Positions 57,706-64,000 of a stretch of DNA of 64,000 nt are shown here, piece by piece. Within the stretch, counting starts at the first letter, position 1. Each line of letters starts with the position of its first letter. Under the pieces are notes generated by a model that ran no database searches, was not told the DNA's origin, and saw only the letters and a list, made by a program, of their open reading frames with translations. Both the position numbers and the translations under genes were made by a program. Source of the DNA: Pseudisothecium myosuroides (taxonomy: Eukaryota > Streptophyta > Bryopsida > Hypnales > Lembophyllaceae); assembly GCA_951799445.1 (NCBI GenBank), contig OX637294.1:20919452-20983451 (forward strand), in the 5' to 3' direction.

Positions 57706-60700
57706 CATGTGGGTTGGACAAATTTTCAGACTGCGTCGCCTTCTCTAACTGCGCCACTGCATCCAACAACCCATCCCTGATATTGTAACACCCATGATCC
57801 GATAGCATGGTCGCCGAAAGTATGATCCTCCCAAACCGGGAGGTGCGGTCTGTCCCGCGGATGACATGGTACTTGAACTTGGAGTTTCGAGGGGGGTCGA
57901 CGCCCTTCTCGAAGGGCTTCACAGGAACAGGCGGGCCGAGGGATTGCTCCTTGGCTCGCCTTCGGATGTGGTAGAGGTTGCCAGGCACGAACAGACGACG
58001 GCTCTCCAGCTCCTGCTTGCTGGCTGCAGGGCCCTCGGCCACCGCCATGATGCCTTGCGCTGCTATGCCGGCTTCGGTTCCGGGGTCTTCCATGTTGGTC
58101 TCGGACGTGGTGGAGGGCGGATCTGGTTCTCCAGGGAGCTCCGGAGGTGTGGCTTCTGTGGCTAAACAGGTGAACAGGTACAGGCACGAATGAACAATGA
58201 TTATTAGTCTCTCTAAGGAAGGAAGGGATGATGGGAAGTGTTGTTGTAATTGTAAGTGGAACTGCACCTGGTTGTGATCCCTTTCTAAAATCAAACGAAA
58301 CAAAACAGATTCTTGCCTAAATGCACCTAATTGTCAACCAAAAACAACCAAAACAAATTTTTGCCTCAATGCACCTAATCGTCAACCAAAACAACCAAAA
58401 CAGATTCTTGCCTAAATGCACCTAATTGTGACCTGTTTCTAAAACGGACAGCCAGAGATTCTAGCTTCTTTGAGTTAGTAGCACGTACAACCTCTTGTCA
58501 TGAGACTACAATCAATTTTGAGAACACCTAGTTTTGGTACTTTGAAAGGTCATAGTATTATTCATGTGATGTTCAAAGAATGCTTGCAAAGAAAATCTGG
58601 AATTCCCTTTAGACTTCCAACAAGATTCAATAAATAATTAGGCAATACAATAATGGGAACAATGCTCAATTGCTTATTCGGACACAATTAGGTGTAGTTA
58701 ATGTGCCGCTGCACCTGATGGTGACTTGTTTCTAAAACCGACCACTACACTAGAGATTCTGTGACTATCATCTACAACCTCTCATCATCAAAGCCTAGGG
58801 TTGATTTTGGATACAACTAGTTCTGGTACTTTGAAAGTTCATTGTCTTACTCATACGGTGTCCAAAGAATGCATGCTAAGAGAATCTGAGATCCCTATTT
58901 GACTTCCAACAAGATTTAACAGCACGAACCCCTGTAAGTTTCTGAAACGGACCTGCACAAGTTCTCGCCTAACATGTAAAGACACTCGTCATGAGAGCAG
59001 AGGGTTAATTTCGGATACGTTTATGTTCAATACTCTGAAAAATTCATGGTTTAGGTGAAGAAATGTGTGCTAAGAGAATCTAAAATCTTTTTATGACTTT
59101 TGACTTCCAATAAGATGCAACAATAGTTTAATATTTGGAACCATGCTTGTTCATTAGGTGCTGGAAGTGGTACTTTGATAATAGGGATGAAAATGTTGAG
59201 TGAAGGTATATCTAGTGAAGAGGTGGGAAAACTTACACTTGTTTGAGTTAGAGTTGGAGCTTTCTTCTTCTGTCTGTTTGCGTCCCATACGTTTATTTTG
59301 AATTTTTTGGTACCCAGATTTGAAAGCCTTGGCTACGTTAACCCGCTCAACTGTTTCTATCATTTTCTTCTTTTTCCCATCTTTAAAACCCTGCGACCTG
59401 AATTCGGAAAACACAAACTTGGTATGCATCAGACTTCAGAAATGGTCGATTGAAAACATTTGAAATTTCAAATATTCACAAAGAAGACAACAATCAAAAT
59501 GACACGTATTTGGTAAACCACAAATCCCAGGTACTAGATATGCAATGTATGATATCCAAGGCTGTTCGTCGTTCCAAATGACTCGTCTGTTCGTAAATTT
59601 TTGAAAGAAATGACCAGATACGTACAAGCTGGTCTCCTGGATCTCATCACGCAAAGTCTCAAATGCTGCTGGAGATGTTCTTGGCACCACATCATCCTGG
59701 TGAAACAAGAGCTCTTTTCCAATTAGAACTAAAATAAAAATTCACTGCTACCCCAAATGTAAGAAAATGATCCAAACCAAGCAAAGTTCTGGATGCAAAC
59801 AAAAGCTAAGGTTACTGAAATTGCTGGGAACCTGATCCTGTCTCCGGTACAAAACCTTATTGCCAACAGCAATTCATCTTTTCATACACTAGGTAGGCCT
59901 TCAATTAGCAAGTATGAATTGACTAAATGTCTCTGTCTATGGCCTTTCATCCTTGAAAATATCATCATATATTGAGTGCTTAAATAATTTGATCTCAACA
60001 GAATTGGCTCTAGTACCCAAAGTAATCTCTCCACAATAGTAAGCTCCCAAACATCACACTCCTACATCTTCTATATATTAAGTGCATACTGTCACACATC
60101 TTGTCATCCTTACACATTTTCATCCAAATTTTGGAAACACTCTTGAGTTTCAAATCCAGATTTTGGCAAACAAAAGAAAATATGCAAAATGTAAAGGGAG
60201 TGTTGTTGCGAAATGTTGCAACAAATGTAATACTAGTACTCACTGGTTAAAATGCTTAAAGTCACGCAAATAGTATCCTCCACCTCGAGCTTAAACAAAT
60301 TAACATGAAAGATTCAGTCATGGTAGCAAACCTGCAGAACGACATTGTGGATGTATGGTGTTTCCTCGGCGATTGCTCGGTCGACGCAGGGAGCACAACC
60401 GTAACCCCAACACATGATTCGGGAGAACGGGATGCCAACCGTAGTTGGCAGCTTTGATGTAATCTTATTTGGGATGAACTTCTCCATTGTCGTTGGGATT
60501 TTTGCAAGTGGTCCAGACGCATGAAGCATCATCGCCAAAAGAGCAGCAACAGCACCGCCAAGGGAATGCCCTGTTAGCACTAGCTTGTAACCCTGGAAGC
60601 ATTTGAGCGTGCTTCCTAATATTAGATTTTCAAATTTTAATTTTTGTTAGAACTTGATTGGCCAATGAAAGACAATTCTATTGCATCTTAGCGTGTATCT

Positions 60701-63009
60701 TAAGGACACCAAATGAACAAACTATGAATTTTTGAAGTGCTAAGCTTAGGTGTACCCAAAATTGACCAGAGGCCCATATTCAGACAGTTCACATTTTAGG
60801 CAAGAATCGAAAAGGGTCTCAATTAGGGCAGGTTATATTGTTACAGTTATATGGCAGTTGAGCCTTCTAAGCATCCACCTAGTCTGGACGAGAAGAGTAT
60901 AGTGCTCGTCTAGACAATATTCCCATTTGAAAGATTCCTGTAAAACATGAAAGAAATGAACTACACAATTCAAATATACCCACCGGGTGATCATGGAGGA
61001 GTTTCTGAAGAGTTGGTCCCTCTTGTTCAAGAATCCATTTAGCTGCTCCGAGAATTCCTGTGTGGGCAGCCCTGCACACACAGAATGAATAAAAATTTCA
61101 CAGGTCTGAGTACGTCAATTTAATGCAAGCCTAACCAACGGGTTTATCTATTCAACTCACCCTTGTTGAAACGGCTCGGTATGAGGATTGAGATCTGTTA
61201 AGACGTCGGTGGCATTGTATGTTCCACGGATCCCCATGACCACACATTGTCGAGCATGGTAAATAGCAATGAAGTAAGCAGGTTTGTTGATGGCTGACGT
61301 TGCAACCAACTGCATTATATCTTGATATTGCAACTGGAAAAGCAAATATAAAAAGAATATAGTCAGCATCAGGTATTCGCCTTGCGTGCATATTTAACCT
61401 CCAAAACGACATCAGGCAAAACATTAAGAAAACCACTTCTAGAAAACCTAGTCAAGTTGAACCTTGTCACATTGTAGCACCAATTAAGGAAGTTTACTTG
61501 TTTCTAATGTAATCACTATCAATTGTAACGCAGGTAGTTTTTCTAGAATACCTCTTGGGGTGGGAAACACGCTCATTACGATTTCTCTCTTAAAGTGGAT
61601 TCAGGAGTTACTCAGACAGTGAGTTCAGTCAATAAATAGCTAAATGAAACCCAGGTACAAATGGAAACTTTTAATTGCAAACTATACTCTTATATTAAAT
61701 GCAAACTATGTCACAATTTCATCCGTCATGTTTTGATGTGCACAACTTTTCATTTGTTCATTTGTTCTTGCTAAATCCTAATGACATCCAAACATCTTGT
61801 TATATGTATGAACAACCTAAACAGAAGCTCCATTTCTATAACATGATCTAAAAAGTAGGTTTCGTAAGGCACCTTTTGCTCCAGCATTGAGGTTAAAAGA
61901 GTAGCTCTGTCTTTCTCGTATGCAGAAATTGCCCACCGGAGCCATTCCTGTATCTCTCCCAGCGTAGCCCTGCATTGCGCCAAACTTACATTTGAATCCA
62001 ATTCAAAGTAGTTACTTGAGACCAAATATTCAAAAAGAAAAGCAGAATGCAAATCGCGTGTCTATACCCCAAATAGAAGTGTATAGTTTTCACAAGTGTC
62101 TTTCTATATAATCCTGGAAACAATCTTGAATGAGCATAATCCTCAATAAAATCGTCACGAATTGAAAAAATGAAAAATCAACTTCAACAATCTTAAAATG
62201 ACACTATTCCCAAACCGAAGACATTGCCCAATTATACTAGACATGAAAAATTCTTTCATTGTAAGGATGGGCCCAACGTGTCACTATTGTCTATTAACGC
62301 TAGTCTCCCTCTCAGACACCGTAACATTCTATATTTTTGAATCATTTCTTAACCTCTCCACTTAACGACAGTAAACTATCCATTGTAGGTTTGATTGTAT
62401 GCCTACCTGTCCCGCACTTCATCACCAATGATAGAGTCCTCAGCACCCTCAAAAGCATGACGATTGTAGAGCTTCAATAGACCGGCAGTTGTATCCGAAA
62501 TACTCCATCTAGTTGCTCCCTTGAATCCTGTACTTAAATTTGCTGACAGTGCTGCAATTACTTTCTCTATACCACAAGACCCTGAATGATTCCTTCCACA
62601 CTTCGGACCTGCATCCACAACAAGCATTACAGAAAACATCATTGAAAATATAAAGCCAAGCTACTGACTTATGAGGCTGACTTTTATTCTTTTATGAACA
62701 TGATAAGGCAAACGAATTTAACCCTTTTGAGGACGAGAAGCTCATATTTGGCCTGATAATTTCCAGCAGCCCTGAAGAGTTTATATGGGGATTTTTATCC
62801 GCTCAATAATTATTTATGCAATGTTCTTCACTCACTCAATCTGATGATATAAAAATCACTCCCATTTAAAAGTATACTTCCACAATATGATCAACCAAAA
62901 TGGTCATTTTCAACCATGCATTCTTCGTCCATAAAGGGTAAATGGACTTACAGAGAACTTCCTCGGTCGATTCGATTTCCACGCGTTCTTCTATCTCTGA
63001 GCTGCCCAT
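57692..63009 (-). CDS. Class-3 lipase, diacylglycerol-lipase-like
   Basis: Nine exons on the minus strand: 63009-62952, 62608-62407, 61969-61873, 61333-61161, 61071-60984, 60592-60332, 59696-59622, 59390-59237 and 58161-57692. They give 525 residues; all introns are GT-AG and phases agree. The lipase core runs about 120-300: AIYHARQCVVMGIRGTYNAT and DVLTDLNPHTEPF, and then LTGHSLGGAVAALLA with nucleophile Ser216. Asp294 or Asp295 (DDVVPR) and His492 (MLSDHG) complete a probable catalytic triad. An N-terminal part (EIQEWLRWAISAYEKDRA) resembles the Lipase3_N region of plant mono/diacylglycerol lipases. A lysine-rich insert (KDGKKKKMIETVERV) lies between the Asp and His. The reaction, hydrolysis of an acylglycerol ester, is inferred by family; lipid and compartment are unknown. 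The start ATG opens the first in-phase exon (MGSSEIEERVEIE). Confidence 0.87.
58305..58440. repeat. Three ~46-bp tandem repeats in lipase intron 8
   Basis: CAGATTCTTGCCTAAATGCA (or a close variant) followed by CCTAATTGTCAACCAAAA occurs three times in a row. It is intronic and non-coding. Confidence 0.82.
58425..59125. repeat. Three diverged ~240-bp tandem repeats in lipase intron 8
   Basis: Units at about 58425-58700, 58701-58935 and 58936-59125. Each has GTTTCTRAAACSGAC, then an AGATTCTRG-like block, CATGAGA/CATCAAAG, a GGGTT(A/G)ATTTTGGATAC-like block, TACTTTGAAA, AAGAATGC, AAGAGAATCTG and GACTTCCAACAAGATT. They lie wholly within the intron between exons 8 and 9. Confidence 0.65.
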
Positions 63010-63380
63010 CTCAACAACCCTAGTCGAAGGATCACACTAATGCACCTGCACCAGTCTCACAAGCAAATCTTAAACTCGTCTTCAAAGTTCAAAATAAATA
63101 TGATCTTATCGCTACTGGAGCCAAAAAATTCGTGGAAAGGACGGAAAGCAGTGAAACCCTTCATCACCAATTTGTTGAAATTGAGCTAAGTAGTATATCT
63201 GTACAAAGATATAAATAAAACTGTCCAAAATTTCCAAAAAGATTCAAGCGTTGAAGGGTTAAAGCTGAGTGATGCAACATGAACAGGCTGAATGAACAGG
63301 CTCATAATTCACGACAACCTTTTCTAGGTTGAAGTTACTTCTCTCTTTATGCTGAGTGATGCAACAAACTAAACCCTCTC
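63010..63380. other. Upstream region of the lipase gene
   Basis: Leader and promoter of the lipase gene are expected here. TGCTGAGTGATGCAACA is partly repeated (63266-63281 and 63350-63366). No clear TATA box is seen on the minus strand. Confidence 0.4.
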
Positions 63381-63647
63381 CTACTCACACACTCTGTAAT
63401 TGCACATTCCCGGTATATCCTCAAAGTCTGTAACCTCACTGTGTACGCATCTGATTCGACAACTACCACATGTCAAGTTGTTAACAAGCACGAGAGTGCA
63501 AATGGTAAGCCATTTGTCTCCCAAGTCGTTAGACAGAATCGAGGGTAACCCTCCAGTATCATGTCCAGCTACTTTCTTGCCTCCAAAGCATTGCAAAAGT
63601 TGCTGGAAAGTAGCCTCCTCAAAACAAATAAATAAATAAACAAACAA
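63381..63647 (-). CDS. Unrecognised open frame, possible exon
   Basis: 88 codons on the minus strand; GTTTTGAG before GAGGCTACTTTCC at about 63632 could be a splice acceptor. The frame includes QQLLQCFGGKKVAGHDTGG and several cysteines (CGSCRIRC). I recognise no family. It could be an exon of a gene entering from beyond the window's right edge. Confidence 0.25.
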   Translation of the reverse strand: MFVYLFICFEEATFQQLLQCFGGKKVAGHDTGGLPSILSNDLGDKWLTICTLVLVNNLTCGSCRIRCVHSEVTDFEDIPGMCNYRVCE

Positions 63648-64000
63648 ACAATGATAATAATAATCTTTTGTGCATCACAGATTGCACATCATCGAATTCT
63701 GTAACTTAATGTGTTATTGAAACTTGAGCCAGATTGTCTCAGAAAAAACTCAAGTTTCATTAGGATCAAAGCTTCTATTAGGAAAGAAGTGAAGGTTCGA
63801 ATTTGAACAATGAGAACAAATAAAACACTCACATAATTACGAAGAAAAAGCCTCGATAACAAACCGCATTAATACGCAACAAAAGCTTCGACAAAACCAA
63901 CGCCCCTCGCCGACCGAAAGGAACAAGTTACAGATGGTATCTCCTGGCCGGCATTCTTCACGACCCTCGTTTGGGTTCCCTACTGAAAGACCTCGGTTCC
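63648..64000. other. Right edge of the window
   Basis: 63890-64000 is GC-richer and may start another transcription unit cut by the window edge. No frame is long enough to call. Confidence 0.3.

Overview
The window is nuclear DNA of a land plant. The evidence is a U6 snRNA end, an intronless SAUR auxin-response gene, a spliced gene for CGL160 (a chloroplast ATP-synthase assembly factor confined to the green lineage), a plant-type F-box gene, a class-3 lipase gene, GT-AG introns throughout, and a Copia retrotransposon with an initiator-Met tRNA primer site. Base composition is AT-rich and the space between genes is dense with small DNA transposons. I cannot name the species. The abundance of TTAA-target elements and of a Tc1-like transposase relic would be unusual for a flowering plant, so a bryophyte, lycophyte or fern is my guess, not a result.

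Layout. 1-75: 3' end of a U6 snRNA gene or pseudogene. 450-3710: a truncated TTAA-flanked element, a long foldback, a CACTA-like MITE, a dispersed repeat and a second foldback. 4229-5049: SAUR gene with a triplicated promoter element. 7460-9712: a secreted protein with two identical-spacing four-cysteine repeats, behind a duplicated promoter. 12131-18065: nested MITEs, then the CGL160 gene, whose leader carries duplicated splice donors and triplicated splice acceptors. 18258-27431: a head-to-tail segmental duplication (copies A and B) holding a broken Tc1-like transposase. Copy A contains three MITEs that copy B lacks, so B shows their empty sites. 27452-35331: a repeat field with four more TTAA elements and other MITEs. 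36179-46954: a Copia element on the minus strand, broken by stops and split by a 4,959-bp insertion that looks like a giant solo LTR. 48839-51172: F-box gene (minus). 53299-54226: another TTAA element. 57692-63009: nine-exon lipase gene (minus).

The host genes do not form one pathway. CGL160 acts in thylakoids, SAUR in auxin-driven growth, the F-box protein in ubiquitin ligation and the lipase in acylglycerol breakdown. They are neighbours without an operon-like relation. The most informative part is the mobile DNA. Internal empty sites define target duplications for three MITE families: TTAA (piggyBac/Kolobok/Sola3-like), TA with pogo-like ends, and TA with an AGGTAACAGG end. The least familiar gene is the tandem four-cysteine secreted protein at 8990-9523. 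Exon structures were derived by hand from splice signals, reading frame and family resemblance; no search was run.
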